From assembly GCA_026545225.1 (NCBI GenBank), contig CM048853.1, positions 49,215,755 through 49,279,754 of the forward strand: 64,000 nucleotides of DNA. The letters are read 5' to 3'. The notes under the pieces are model-generated. The model was not told where the DNA came from and made no database searches. It saw nothing but the letters and a program-made list of their open reading frames with translations. The stretch's first letter is position 1. Every line of letters begins with the position of its first letter. Of the stretch, positions 32,501 through 44,186 are shown in pieces. This DNA is from Cornus controversa. Lineage: Eukaryota > Streptophyta > Magnoliopsida > Cornales > Cornaceae. A program made the translations under genes and the position numbers.

Positions 32501-33340
32501 AAAAAAACCATGATATTTTAGCTACATTGAGCAATTTAAAACAAGTCTATCACCCTAAATTAAATCACAATCCACATGAATCTTTAATGTGGGATTTTTT
32601 CCCTTGCATGCTAGATATTATTGACTTGTTTTGTTCAGATTAAGAACCTTCTTTCATATTAATTAGATGAAGTTTTTACAAAAACCAGCAAGCATGAGAA
32701 GCCGCAAAGTAATTGGCCAAGGCTGCAGGGATGACCATTAGTAGTCTAGACAAGAATCTGTGTAATGGAGATGAGTCAAGGAAAAAATCTTACACAGTTG
32801 CTGGAAATTTATTGTCTCTATTGGTACTCGCAATCAAAGCAAAGAATTAAGGTTGCAAGACCTAATTCAGGTCATTATACATATTATCTTCCATTTTTTC
32901 GCCTGCATTATGTTAAAATTTAATTTCTTTCTTCCGACGTTCAGGAAAGAAGAATTGGGCTTCACAAATTCAATCCAAAAGGGGAATACAAGCAATGAAC
33001 AATGGAGACAAATATTACCAGGGGCCAGGGCAATAGCAAACAAGTATATATATTGTGAATTATGCTTTACAACTAACTATTTGAGTTGTCTAGTCCATGA
33101 GCCTTCCCCTTCTGGGGGGAGATGATTGTACAAACTGGTGCCCCTTTGTGTGCTTATGTGAGTGATTTTCTACGTTCTCAAGCTAGACTTTCAATACTCT
33201 TAGTGGTTTGACAATATAAGTTTGTTTGGAGGAGGAGGTAATATGCAGTAATATGTTCTTTGAGCCCATAAGGTAAAGGCTATAGAAATGCATCCAAACC
33301 CAAATATTGTGAGTCAAGAATGGGAATGTTGTTTTGTGGA
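29555..33340. repeat. 3' flank of the intact NB-LRR gene: modules shared with 48170-50390
   Basis: Several modules recur in the flank of the third NB-LRR copy but in another order and number. One carries GGACGAATCATTGCTAGAAA (about 29668 here; a variant near 48940). One carries CATTAGTAGTCTAGACAA (about 30511 and again 32737; similar at 49340). One ends in a degenerate last-exon-like stretch (about 30775-31000; similar at 50070-50300). One carries ATGAGCCTTCCCCTT (33098; also 48676). The block near 31127-31240 carries GATGCGCTGACGTGTTAT, a remnant of the 3' end of another NB-LRR copy. This is a product of repeated local duplication and deletion. Confidence 0.65.
31127..31240 (+). pseudogene. 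Remnant of an NB-LRR 3' end
   Basis: ATGCGCTGACGTGTTATTGA at 31132-31151 matches the codons for the final CADVLYD segment of the third NB-LRR copy (ATGCGCCGACGTGTTATATG at 48068). It runs, after a gap, into the same post-stop sequence (AAGGTAAATT...). No more of the gene is left. Confidence 0.5.
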
Positions 33341-33368
33341 GCTCAAATCTTCCTTTGCATTCTAGATG

Positions 33369-33371
<3 letters not shown>

Positions 33372-33405
<34 letters not shown>
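33372..33405. repeat. TA microsatellite
   Basis: A run of TA dinucleotides interrupting otherwise ordinary AT-rich DNA. Confidence 0.9.
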
Positions 33406-33408
<3 letters not shown>

Positions 33409-33581
33409 TCCATTTATTGTTACATAAGTTAATCAAAAGACATAAAAATAGACACATGCTTTGATATACGTACAGCACCTGCACTAGAGTGATCATTAGA
33501 TGAATAGAAGTATAACAGAAGTTATAACACAACGTAGCTGTTGGATTAAACCAAATCACATTAAAACCAGCTATGTTGTTA

Positions 33582-33743
33582 CGGAGCTCCGTGGCACTTT
33601 AAAAAGCTGGCATTTGGTTTAATGCAACATAGCTGTTGGATTAAACCAAATCACATTAAAACCCTCTGGATCTCTATTAGCCAAACAGGGAATGCGCAAA
33701 CCTCAGGGAAAATGCCAGCTTTTTAAAGTGCCACGGAGCTCCG
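33582..33743. mobile_element. Foldback/MITE-like element with 34-bp perfect inverted repeats
   Basis: The left arm 33582-33615 (CGGAGCTCCGTGGCACTTTA...) is the exact reverse complement of 33710-33743, with 94 bases between. The arms contain the palindrome GGAGCTCC. A 38-bp direct repeat (core GCTGTTGGATTAAACCAAAT) lies once before the left arm (about 33531-33568) and once inside (about 33626-33663). No target duplication is obvious, so the superfamily is open. Confidence 0.7.
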
Positions 33744-33759
33744 CAAGAATATTCAACTA

Positions 33760-34855
33760 ATGAGATAACAAGAATGCTCATTCTGAGCATAATTGCTCTA
33801 TACCATTTTTAGTTCTTTGTAAATAAGAATCATAGAATGAATATACAGAGGAAGAATCCAAATTCAAAAGGCCAACTGTCACGGATTCTCAGAATAACAA
33901 CATCAATCATTTCCTAAATTTATGACTATGTATGCCTTTTATTTCAACTATCAAGCTTAAAGGTCTGACTATTTTTTTAACTCGGAAGAAACAAAAAAGC
34001 AAATGAAATCATGTGGATCATCGTCACTTTAATAAAAATCAACTCATAATAAATGCAAAAGTTTTATGCCATTTAGAGCCAACAGTAATCCTGATTCTAA
34101 TACATGTTGCATAATTTATTTCATTGAAAAGTAAATCAATTTGCAAACTGAAAAAAATTCCAAACTATAAAGTCACAACTTCCAACAGAATCTGCAGTTT
34201 TTTTATACCATTTGCCAACACTCAAAGCAGAATTTTTTCTTTTGAAGCTAAAATGTTAATGAAAAAAAAAAAGGAAAAAAAAAAAAATTTCCCCAATCCA
34301 AAACTTGAAATGATTCAGTTCTCTGAACTACCACTACATATCCATACATTACATTACGACGGTGTTAGAGCATACAATTCAAACTTAACATCAAATACAC
34401 ATGAATGTCTCTAACTCCTTGGCAATGCATACAACATGTTGAGATCCATATTTCATCTAATAAAATTCAACATCAGATCATAAAACTCGGATCAATCGTC
34501 AATGAGGACAATAAAACAAACACCACGGTACAAACTGCTCCAAAAAGATTCAAATAGAGAATTTATGGATTCAAGGTTTGGAAATGAGTACATATATATT
34601 TAATCATATATTGATTTGTATATGTATGTATATATTTATATATAGAGAAAGAGAGAAGAAAAAGCTCGAATGGCTGACAATGATCTGTTCAGTCCACAAA
34701 GAAATAGAGAGAGTGAGTGCATCTTTCAACAACCAAACAGAGATATAGAGGAGTTGAAGAAAAAATTTCACTTGATATGTCTGTGTCTCTACAGAGAATC
34801 GTCAAATCGAACCAAGAATCACCTAATTAAACACAAATGAGCTTCAATCTATTCC
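33760..34855. other. Intergenic DNA with no recognisable gene
   Basis: AT-rich and poly(A)-rich. The longest frame (34124-34414) is lysine/asparagine-rich low complexity with no domain features. Confidence 0.4.
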
Positions 34856-35584
34856 TGTAATGACCCAAATTTTTTAATTAAGAAAATTAATTTCTTATAT
34901 AGGGGTAGTATGGTAAAAACCCTTTTTAAAAATAAATTTATGTGATTTTAATTAGGGGATAACTTAATCCAGGACAGGATGAGTTATTCTAATATGAGTT
35001 ACCAAACAGCAGTGTGAGAGATATATTATATAAAAATAATATAAGTGAGTAATTAGGATTTTTACGTTGATAGTCTCAAGTTGAGGAGGAAGAAGGAGCA
35101 AAGGAGGAAGAAAGAGAAGAATAACGAGAGACAACAAGGAAAATTAATCATCTATTAAATGTAAGTTTTTTTCTATCTTCCCCATAATGGTTAGTATGCT
35201 TGACATTAAACTATCATTTAAATTATGTTGTATAGGAAGTTTGGGTTGTTGTAGTTGATATTGTGTATAGATGTATAACTGGTTGTGGGTTTTGGCTTAA
35301 AGAGAAATCATGCTTAAATATATATATATATATATATATACTCGTATATTGGTGTACATATGCACGACAGTGAATGTCTAGTTGAGAACTAGTGGATAAA
35401 AATAATGGTGTTTATGGTTGAAAAACTGATTGTTAAATTAGAAAGTTTGTTTAAATTAGAAAGTTAATGCTCTTGAATGCTCGTGGTGACTCTGTTTGAA
35501 TTGAGGAAATAGTGTAGATTGAAGAAATATTGTGTAGATTGGGAAAAGTGATGGCTGATGGGTGGGTAGTAGACTTGTGTGGTT

Positions 35585-35630
<46 letters not shown>

Positions 35631-35935
35631 TTTGTGAGTGTATGTATCCTGTGATAGAAATGATTGTTTTGTTTTCTTTTTCTATTTTATTAGATTAGTA
35701 GTATATGAATGAGGATGGTGAAACAGGAGGTTATTTGGGTGTACGGAAATCAAGAAAATGGAATTTGGGTTCTTAATTCAAATCATAGATCAGTGGAAGT
35801 TTTATATTAAATGCAAGATTGGGTTATGAGTAGTGTTTTGAGGAATTTTTGGGTTGATTAGAGGCAAGAGATTGCAGATATTGGCGCTGGAAGAAGTGAC
35901 AGCGTGAGAAACAGAACTGGGGCGTGAAAAGTGAG

Positions 35936-36455
35936 TGGAGAAGATGATGAATAGGGAGTGCAAGGGCCCACGCGCGCCGCGTGAGGCGCGTGGGCCATCT
36001 TCCGGCAACCTTCTGGGACCGGAAAAAGGCTGGGCCGGTCCCACTCGCCAAGCCCAACCTCTGGGCCCAGTCTCGGACCCACCCGGAATATAAAAATAAT
36101 TTTTTATATTTTTTAAATGATTTAAAATGTTGAAAATTAGAAAAAAATGCTAATAAAATACCGATAAATGTCAGAAAATTCCTGAAAAATCAAATTGGAG
36201 AAGATGATGAATAGGGAGTGCAAGGGCCCACGCGCGCCGCGTGAGGCGCGTGGGCCATCTTCCGGCGACCTTCTGGGACCGGAAAAAGGCTGGGCCGGTC
36301 CCACTCGCCAAGCCCAACCTCTGGGCCCAGTCTCGGACCCACCCGGAATATAAAAATAATTTTTTATATTTTTTAAATGATTTAAAATGTTGAAAATTAG
36401 AAAAAAATGCTAATAAAATACCGATAAATGTCAGAAAATTCCTGAAAAATCAAAT
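35936..36455 (+). repeat. 260-bp tandem duplication with GC-rich hairpin
   Basis: Two adjacent 260-base units (35936-36195 and 36196-36455) appear to differ at a single base (CGGCAACC versus CGGCGACC). Each holds a GC-rich island with an 11-bp perfect stem, GGCCCACGCGC, over a 10-base loop, in a strongly AT-rich setting. The near identity implies a very recent duplication, or an assembly artefact. Confidence 0.9.
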
Positions 36456-36799
36456 TAGTCTTTTGAGGGCAGAACATGATTGGAGTATAGATTTGGGCTA
36501 GATTTAGTCACATTAGTTAGTTCATCTAGTTAGAAAAGTAGGTATTTAAGCACGAAAACCGAGAGTACGAATTATCTATAAATAGTTAGGTTCTGAAATT
36601 TTACCGGTAGCTAAGATAGATAGGTTGGCACATTTTTAGGTATAATACTCTCTGTATTAGATTCATAGATTAAAAATAGAATTTAAGATAGTATAGGACA
36701 CGCGTGCATAGGAGAGTGTGTGTGGTTGTGTGTGTGTGTGTGTGTGTGTGGGTGTGAGTGTGAGTGTGTGGCTGATGGTGGTGGTTGAAATTATTGCAG

Positions 36800-37080
36800 T
36801 GTGTATATGTCCCTCCAGCGTGGAGTTGCGGGTCCCTCTGGTACAGAGTGTGTGTCCCTCCACATGACTCATGTTTTCATGGAGTGTGTGTATGACCCTC
36901 CAATGTGGAGTTGCGGGTCCCTCTGGCACAGAGTGTGTGTTCCTCCACAATTAATTAATTATTATTACTATGGAGTGCGGGTCCCTCCGATGTGGAGTGT
37001 GTGTCCCTCCATACTGCTTGTGTGGTGTGGTGTGTGTTCTTTCAGTTTGGAGCGGGTGTGTGACCTTCCACATCACTTAT
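36800..37080 (+). repeat. Degenerate minisatellite (GTGTGTCCCTCCA / GGAGTTGCGGGTCCCTC)
   Basis: The phrase TGGAGTTGCGGGTCCCTCTG followed by GTGTGTCCCTCCAC occurs at about 36820 and 36905, with further decayed units to about 37075. It is preceded by a TG microsatellite (about 36717-36770). Confidence 0.75.
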
Positions 37081-38793
37081 CTTACAATTTGAACAGTTTC
37101 TTATTTATTATCTCCTTAGTAGAACTTGAGTTGTAATGTTGTTTCTCCACTCTGCAGGATATATTGTATATGGTAGTCTTTTGTAAAGAGTATGTTATTA
37201 GTATAGAATTAACAGAACTTGGGTTTGATTAAATAGATTGAGTTGGGCAGGAGGTGGAACTTGAATAATCAGTTAGTTTTGTTAAGTAATAGAGGACGTT
37301 AACAATACTCTTTATCTTTTTCATAAGCTAATGCACCGAACGATTTATTTATATTAATTAACTCACTGTACTAGCTGCTGAAATATAGTGGTTATTGTCG
37401 GTTAGTTAGAACATTACTTACTGGGCTTTAAAGCTCACCCCTTATTTTTCCCCCACATTTCAGGTGTGTGAAACCAGCATCTATAACATAAAGGAGGATG
37501 ATTTTACCTGAGGATTGGGCTGGTGGAACTTAGTTACAATATTCTTTTATTTCAGTTTTGAGACAACATTTGTTATAGGGATTGTGTAGATGATAACTTG
37601 CTGTGAGGGTTCGTGTGAGCTATGGGAGAGAAAGAGAAGGAAAACTGATGCCAGAGAGGGGGAGAGAGAACATCAGTGCGTGTGAGCTGTGAAGAGAGAA
37701 ATTTTTTTTTATTCAAATGTTTAGGTGCGGTCAGATGCTATCTAAGACAAAAATTCAATTTTAGAAAATAAATTTTAGGATAAATTCCTCTCACCTTTCT
37801 CGAGGTTTTCTTTTATTATCCATAAATTAAAATTTTCAAAATATGAGGATCAAACACCCTTGAGGTTTGGTTAACCTAACCGTGAGCTCCCCTGCCGTCA
37901 ACTCATTGTAGTTAAAGTCAAGTCAAATAAAAATTTTAATTCCCAGACTACCCTCCTGTGCATCATATTCACAAAATTATCATTCTTCTCTCTCACCCCT
38001 CTCTTTGTACTATACGAAACCCACAACATTGAAACACCACCATGTCTGACCATTATTTCCAGCCACAACAAGTCCCACCATCAACACCTCCGAATCGTTG
38101 CTGAGCCCCCAACTAGAGCCCCACTGCCACCATTGAAGACCACAGTGGACCCGAGCTCCATTCAATTCCACAAGCCAAGAATTCGAGAAGACTAAGAACC
38201 ACCATGCATGGCACCACCTCGGAAGCTCACCGAACCACCATATTTTTCGTCGACCGGAACAACATTGCCAAGCCTCACCGTGTCATACACATCCCACATC
38301 GGAACCACCACCCATGGCCTCCATCATCTTTAACCAAGCTTTTGTCCATCGTCTAAAATACACACATGCTGGAGCACCTCAATTCCGGCCAGTAACCTCG
38401 TCGAAACTCCATTGAAGGCCACCATCAACCACAAACCGAGAAGACCCATCTCCAAACCGTCCTCTTTGACAACTTTTCAAGCCTCGACAACTATTTCAAG
38501 AACAAAGATTCCAGATCTGGTGATGCGTCGATCGCCGAAGCACGGCACAAGGAATCACTGATCTGAGAATTTTGATCTTGTTCGATGAGAAGAGAGTTGA
38601 TCAAAGGCTTCATGATTACAGTGAAGGGAGATTTTGTTATATGAGATGATATTAATGTAGTTGCGATGTTATAGAGGAGGAGTCGGTGTTGCAGAGGTAG
38701 CAGACGACAGCGGAAGGATGTTTGTAGAGGAAGGAGGATAATGTATCACTGTGAGTCTTAGAGATGAGGGAGATGATGTGGACGCATTGTTTC

Positions 38794-39158
38794 TGATGAA
38801 GCAAAAATTCACCCCGAACTGGTCAAAGCCAACCTGTAGAAAGAGATAAGAGAAGGGTAATTGAAAGGGCACCGGCGCGATACCGGTCGACTACGCTCCG
38901 ACGATCAAGTCAGAAATCGGGAAGGGTTTCTTAACTGTAAAGGAACTTAGAGGGTATTAATTGCGTACCTTGGTATATAGACCATCCTGTATTTATAGTA
39001 GCAACATGGGAATGTGTCCTTATAGAAGACTGACTCTTTAGTTCCCTAGACTTATCTGGAGATAGAAAAGTCCTAGTCAAAGCATACCTCTTATCCACGT
39101 CACCTTGCTCTCAACTTCCACATCACACGTTTCACAATTAGAGTCAAATACTCTATCA
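38794..39158 (-). repeat. 3' LTR of the gag-only element
   Basis: 365 bp, direct repeat of 40924-41288; ends TGAT...ATCA. Confidence 0.85.
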
Positions 39159-39292
39159 AATGCCCCCTGTTCATGAGGGTTGCTCGTCGGTCCTTAGGAA
39201 CACCTTGGTTGGCCCATTGGACTGTAAAAATGGACCTCTAGCCTATTAGCCTGGTCAATTAATGGCCCATAGTTTTTTTTTTGGGCCCTGCT

Positions 39293-40558
39293 TTAAACAT
39301 GCCATGACTCTACCAAAACTGCGCCCTGGGCGCAGCTTTGGGCTCTCTGCCCACTGTCGGCCACAAATCTCCGCAGGTGGCCCCTCTGAATCAAACTCTC
39401 AATCTGTCTTTTTAAATCTATACATTCGTCGGTATCGTGGCCATGGTCACGATGGAACCTGCTATACTTGTCGCGGGATCTCCTGGAGGGATCAGACTTT
39501 AACTTTGGAGGCCATGACACTGTTGGGTTGTCTTGGATGTGGAGGAGGATTGACTTAACGGTGTGTTTAAGGGGGTGAAGTTAAATCCCTTATCACGAGT
39601 AATGTTTTGTCGTTCTGCTCTTGTGACATTTTGCCACTCTTGGGGTTTCGTTCCTCCCGGCTATATTGTCCTCCCCTTTTCCTGTCCATATTTCTGTCAT
39701 TATCTCCCTTTTTCTCTCTGAGCATCAAGGGTGTCTTCGGCATTCATGCACTTTTGAGCTTTCATAAGCAGTTCGGACATGCTTTCGGGGGGGTGCTTGG
39801 AGATCGAGTACAAGAATTTGGAGGGCAGTAGGCCTCCCATGAACGTCGTGACTGCCACTTTGTCATCCAGGGCATCAACATGTAACATCTCTCTGTTGAA
39901 TCGGTTGATATAGTCTCGCAACGATTCTTCCTTAGTCTGTCTCACATTCAGGAGATAAATAGCAAACATCCTATGCCTTCGGGCAGTGATAAAATTGCCA
40001 ACAAATAGCTGACTCAATTCTTTAAAAGAATGTACAGATGCGGACTTCAAACTGTTGAACCAGGACTGGGCAAAGCCTTTTAAAGTGGTGGGGGAAGGCT
40101 CTACACATAATCTCGTCTGGCACAGCTTGAAGGTGCATTAGGGCTTTGTAGGTTACCAAGTGATCTAGCGGGTCCTTGGTCCCATCAAAGCTTTCAACTA
40201 TGGGCATCTTGAACCTATTGGGCAGGGGACAATTCATTACCCCCGCGAAGAAAGGGAGGTTGGTTTGCTAGACCAGATCCTCCACTGTAGCAAGACCCTT
40301 CCCCCTTATGGCGTGGCTCATGCTTTCTACCCTGGCTCTTAGATCCTGCATCTCCATGACATGATAGGTGGTGTCCCCCGGGTGCCCTGAGTCTCCATGG
40401 GGTTGGTTCTTTTCGAGAAGGACTAGTTGACTGAAGTTCGTCACACCTCTTACTCGACTCTGAGCTGCGTCGTCCATTGGGCCTTCATTGATTCGCCCAA
40501 CAACATCCCCTTCTGGATCAATAGGCCAAGAGTGACTCGGCGATGGCACCGGTGCCAC
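39293..40558 (-). pseudogene. Decayed retrotransposon gag
   Basis: Minus-strand fragments cover most of a Ty3/gypsy-type Gag. They are the N-terminal part (40268-40558), a capsid part with PIVESFDGTKDPLDHLVTYK (about 40040-40210), the Retrotrans_gag core with EESLRDYINRFNREMLHVD (39700-40050), and a tail with FHRDHGHDTDECIDLKRQIE (39293-39520). An in-frame stop near 40270 and a frameshift near 40060 interrupt it. Gag packages element RNA; this copy cannot make a full protein. Confidence 0.75.
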
Positions 40559-40923
40559 ACGAGGGAAGCGTTGCAGAATTGCCGCATTTTGTTAGAGCAA
40601 CTGGATCATATTTTGATTTAAGTTCCGGACCTAAAACTCCAATGCTGCGACACACCCCTCTGGCACGTTGCAACTGGGAAGATCGGGGGAAACAGACGGG
40701 CCCTGTTCATCTGGAGGGTCATGTCTGCCAGGGAGGTCGACAAGAGGGTCCTGCGGGGCTAAAAGGTTGTGGCGGTATGAGGGTCCTGCGCTGGGGGATT
40801 ATGGCCGGCAGGAGGGTCCTATACAGCCGTAGTCTCCAATCCAGATCGTAGGTGCATGATGCCTCGTATGTGATTTCGAGTAGAAAAATCAAGTTTGTGA
40901 TCGTTCCCACAGACGGCGCCAAC

Positions 40924-41288
40924 TGATGAACAAAAAATCCACCTCGAACTGGTCAAAGCCAACCTATAGAAAGAGACAAGAGAAGGGTAATCGAAAGGGC
41001 ACTGGCGCGGTGCCGGTTGACTACGTTCCAACGATCAAGTCAGAAATTGGGAAGGGTTTCTTAATTGTAAAGGAACTTAGAGGGTATTAATTGCGTACCT
41101 TGGTATATGAACCGTCCTGTATTTATAGCAGTAACATGGGAACGTGTCTTTATAGAAGACTGACTCTTTAGTTTTCCAGACTTATCTGGAGATAGAAAAG
41201 TCCTAGTCAAAGCATACCTCTTGTCCACGTCACCTTACTCTCAACTTTCACATCACACGTTTCACAATTGGAGTCAAATACTCTATCA
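40924..41288 (-). repeat. 5' LTR of the gag-only element
   Basis: 365 bp, direct repeat of 38794-39158. The inner edge is followed on the minus strand by TTGGCGCCGTCTGTGGG. Confidence 0.85.
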
Positions 41289-41988
41289 GTTTTCGAACCG
41301 GAGACTTGTCAACGTCGGTGGCTGAGATAGGGGAGATGAAGGGAGGGATGGAGTTGAGAGAGAAAAGCTTGGCAATGGACTCAAGCTCTTAAGCGGCGAC
41401 AATAGTGGGGTTAGAAAGGGGTCATGGCCGAGACATAGGGTTAGTGGGGATTAAATCAAGCGTACATATTTTATTATTTGTTGATATATTGCTTTTGATA
41501 TTACTGTATATTGTTGATGTATTATATAATTGAGGGTAGTTTAGTAACAATACAAAACATGTTAACTCTAACTCAATTCAGAGTTACTTTTGCAAAACTT
41601 TAATCTGTACATAATAAAGTCAAACCTCAAATGAGGTGAGGGTAATTTAACCTAAATTTTATTATTAATTATTTTTCCAATTCTATTGCAGCAAATAATG
41701 GCACTTATTGGAGCAGGTAGGAGTAATTGCCGCTATAAAGGAATTTTTTGCAACGATTTTTAACGTTCGCTACCATATGTCTGCCACCATTGCCTATTTT
41801 TCTAGTAGTGAGTATAATATCTTATTTCTTTACATTTTTATACATTTCGTCTCCTATAAATTCAATTTATGATATTTTGAGTTGATTTTTTTGTGTGAGA
41901 TAATTTTAGTATTGGCTATGTGATGATATTTTTTTTGTGTTTAAAAATATTTATTTTAAGAGAGAGCTCCTGACAAGAGTCATGAGAG

Positions 41989-42665
41989 TAGGGCCAGCCC
42001 TGAGATTCAAAAATTGTTGAGAGGCCATAGGCGGACTTTCAAATGGGGCCCTTTCTACCTAAAGTTTCATGTGCAGATAAATTCTATAGGAGTGCAAAAT
42101 TTTTATTAAAATAAGACGATAAGCAAATAAAATACATTAATGTTGAAAAAAAACCATGGTCTTGGTACTTTATAAATAGCACAATCTAGTTCACATAAAA
42201 AAATTAAAAAAAAATGTTCAATACACCTTAGTCACAAAAATCAAAATTGAACTTCATATCAAAGTAAATGTGATCGTCTTACATTTTGAGTTACAAAATT
42301 ATCAATTAAAGTGCTCACAATCCCCAAAAGAAAATTGTTGCATTGCCGCCTACTGGTGCTCGTTGTGAAGATAGAAGAATAAAAGAAAAGGAGTTCTGAA
42401 AAAAAAAATGTCTAAGACAAATAGTTAGTAGTAATTTGTTTTTTTTTTTTTTAAATGAGGCTCAGACCATTGTATTGGACCATTGTCATTATTTTTTAAA
42501 TGAGGCCCACTTTGTTACTAAACTTTGGACCAGACTAGTGTATTGGGCTATTAGTTACTATTTTTTTTAAATAACATCTAGTGGACTTGGTAGAAATTTG
42601 GGGCCCTTAAAAAATTAAAAAATTTGGAAGCCCTAGGCGACCGCCTAGGCCCAGGGGCAGCCCTG
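41989..42665. mobile_element. hAT-like non-autonomous element, second family
   Basis: 677 bp with ends TAGGGCCAGCCCTGAG and, reversed, CAGGGCTGCCCCTGGG. Both resemble canonical hAT termini (YAGGG). A perfect 8-bp duplication, CATGAGAG, flanks it at 41981-41988 and 42666-42673. The interior is AT-rich and non-coding. Confidence 0.85.
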
Positions 42666-42673
42666 CATGAGAG

Positions 42674-43229
42674 CCCCTCGTAATAACATTACTCAATAAA
42701 GTATTAATGAAAATGCATTGGTTATTGCCAATGAATTCGCATCCCTCGATCAAATCTTGAGACATATGTGAATAAACTACGTCTTTAACATTTTATGAAC
42801 TCTCAACACAGGAGAAATTCTATTTACTGAGAAAATATAAGAGAAATTTTGTTTGGTCATGTGAATAGGGCCTTGTTTGGTCACTTGAGTGTATGTGCGA
42901 AGATATATGCCAGCATATATGTGGAACTCCACCATTGTGTTTACTTGAGAATTAATATAATAAACTTTGAGTAAAAATAAACACAAAGTTTCAATTTTAT
43001 TCAAATTTTATTTTTGCCAAGTTTCCAAAAAAACACAGTTTATATAACACAGTTTCATTTTTACTCAAGTTTTAAAAAGAAAAAACAAAGTTTCATTTTT
43101 GTCACCAAAAACAAAATTATTATATTACTCAAGTTTCATTTTTGCCAGTGCTATTTTTTTTTATCTTTGACTCATGCACAAAATTATTTTTTGTGTTTTT
43201 TTTACTCAGACAAATTTTATGTAAAAAAA
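42674..43229. other. Intergenic DNA with no recognisable gene
   Basis: AT-rich with T/A homopolymers; the phrase AGTTTCATTTTT recurs several times at 42985-43145 as a degenerate simple repeat. Confidence 0.4.
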
Positions 43230-43675
43230 AGAGTAAATTACTCTTACCTTTCCTAAAGTTTTACCTAATTATCCTTGGATTAAAGTTTTTAAAATATGCT
43301 TGTCAACATTCTCTGAAGTTTGGTTGACTTTACTTCAAATATTCTTGCAATTAATTCACAGTCAACCCCCTTAGAGTCAATTAACATAAAAAATTAAAAT
43401 ACTAAAACAATTATTAGTGACGATGGTACTGGTGTGGCATTGATGGAGAATATATATATAAAACATGTTAATTTCAGTCAAATGATTAGAAATTAAGGTT
43501 ATTTTTGCACAAAAATATTATAAGTTAAGAGTACTTTTGTAATTATATATTAATAAATGTGATTTTGTTTGACTTATCATTAATTTGATAAGGGTGACAG
43601 AGTAATTTTTCATAAACTTTAATTTAAAGGTAATTAATCCAAACTTCTAGGGATGTCATAGTAATTTATCCTAAA
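43230..43675. mobile_element. Short TIR element related to 37774-41657
   Basis: The left edge (AGTAAATTACTCTTACCTTT) and reversed right edge (AGGATAAATTACTATGACAT) match the termini of the larger element upstream, and the next 100 bases on the left side are also alike. It encodes nothing. Target duplication not resolved. Confidence 0.45.
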
Positions 43676-43800
43676 ATATATATTTTATGTCTAAATTATT
43701 TAATAATTAGACAAAATCATATACTTTTCTAAAATATATATTTTATATGTCTAAATTATTTAATCATTAGACAAAATCATATACTTTTCTAATTAATTTT
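43675..43800. repeat. 60-bp tandem duplication
   Basis: ATGTCTAAATTATTTAATAA at 43687 recurs 60 bases later with minor changes; both copies end in CAAAATCATATACTTTTCTA. Confidence 0.75.
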
Positions 43801-44186
43801 ATTTCTATATTTTGTTTTTTACATGTTATATATGGTATGATTATACATTTATTTCATAATTGAATTTATTTTTATTCATTAATATTATAAAAGTATAATA
43901 TTAAGAATTTTTAATAATGACAGGGACTTAGAATTCATTAATAAGTCAATGCTTGTGTGAATTGATCTTTAAATTTTCAATAAAAGTTACTAAAATTTAC
44001 TAAAAATTCATTTTTATCCAATTATGTGATAAAAAGTCGATGTAGGCAAAGTAGAGAGAGATTTACGATTGCAATAACGATACCATTACATAACACATAG
44101 ATACGTAGATACGGATCCGAGCCCGTTACACTGCGAACACGACCACGATGGCAGTCGCGAATGCGAACCTCCGAAGACAACCAAGC

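Larger units (their letters stand above)
34856..37640 (+). mobile_element. Probable long retroelement LTR-like segment
   Basis: The left edge TGTAATGACCCAAATTT and the motif GGGCTTTAAAGCTCACCCC with TTTCAGGTGTG (37423-37468) are typical of long LTRs of Ty3/gypsy elements in eudicots. No matching second LTR, primer-binding site or protein is present, and the right edge and target duplication are not clear. It contains a 260-bp tandem duplication and a GT/CCCTCC minisatellite. Confidence 0.4.
38794..41288 (-). mobile_element. Non-autonomous gag-only LTR element (TR-GAG type), nested
   Basis: Two 365-bp LTRs at 38794-39158 and 40924-41288 (TGATGAA...CTCTATCA on the plus strand) enclose only 1765 bases. 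The element reads on the minus strand. Next to the 5' LTR is TTGGCGCCGTCTGTGGGAAC, the usual start of the internal region of many plant gypsy elements. A purine stretch (GAACAGGGGGCA) abuts the 3' LTR. Flanks GTTTC and GTTTT give a one-mismatch 5-bp duplication. There is room for gag only; no protease, RT or integrase is present, which fits the known TR-GAG class. The LTRs differ at roughly 20 or more positions, so the insertion is not recent. Confidence 0.8.
37774..41657. mobile_element. Terminal-inverted-repeat element interrupted by an LTR element
   Basis: The left edge (TTTAGGATAAATTCCTCTCA, about 37774) and the reversed right edge (TTTAGGTTAAATTACCCTCA, about 41657) form an imperfect inverted repeat of about 60 bp. 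Without the nested LTR element at 38794-41288 the host element is about 1.4 kb. No transposase is recognised. A shorter relative lies at about 43230-43675. Long diverged inverted ends suggest a Mutator-like element, but no 9-bp duplication could be confirmed. Confidence 0.55.

Noticed and set aside
35802..36082. Overlapping GC-rich frames on the minus strand
   Set aside because: They fall in the GC island of the 260-bp repeat, with no codon bias and no domain.
36800..37080. CRISPR-like array of repeated CCCTCC phrases
   Set aside because: Units are degenerate and adjacent without unique spacers of constant length, and the DNA is plant nuclear; it is a minisatellite.
39262..40851. Plus-strand frames in the nested LTR element
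   Set aside because: They are the antisense of the gag region, which is clearly read on the minus strand.
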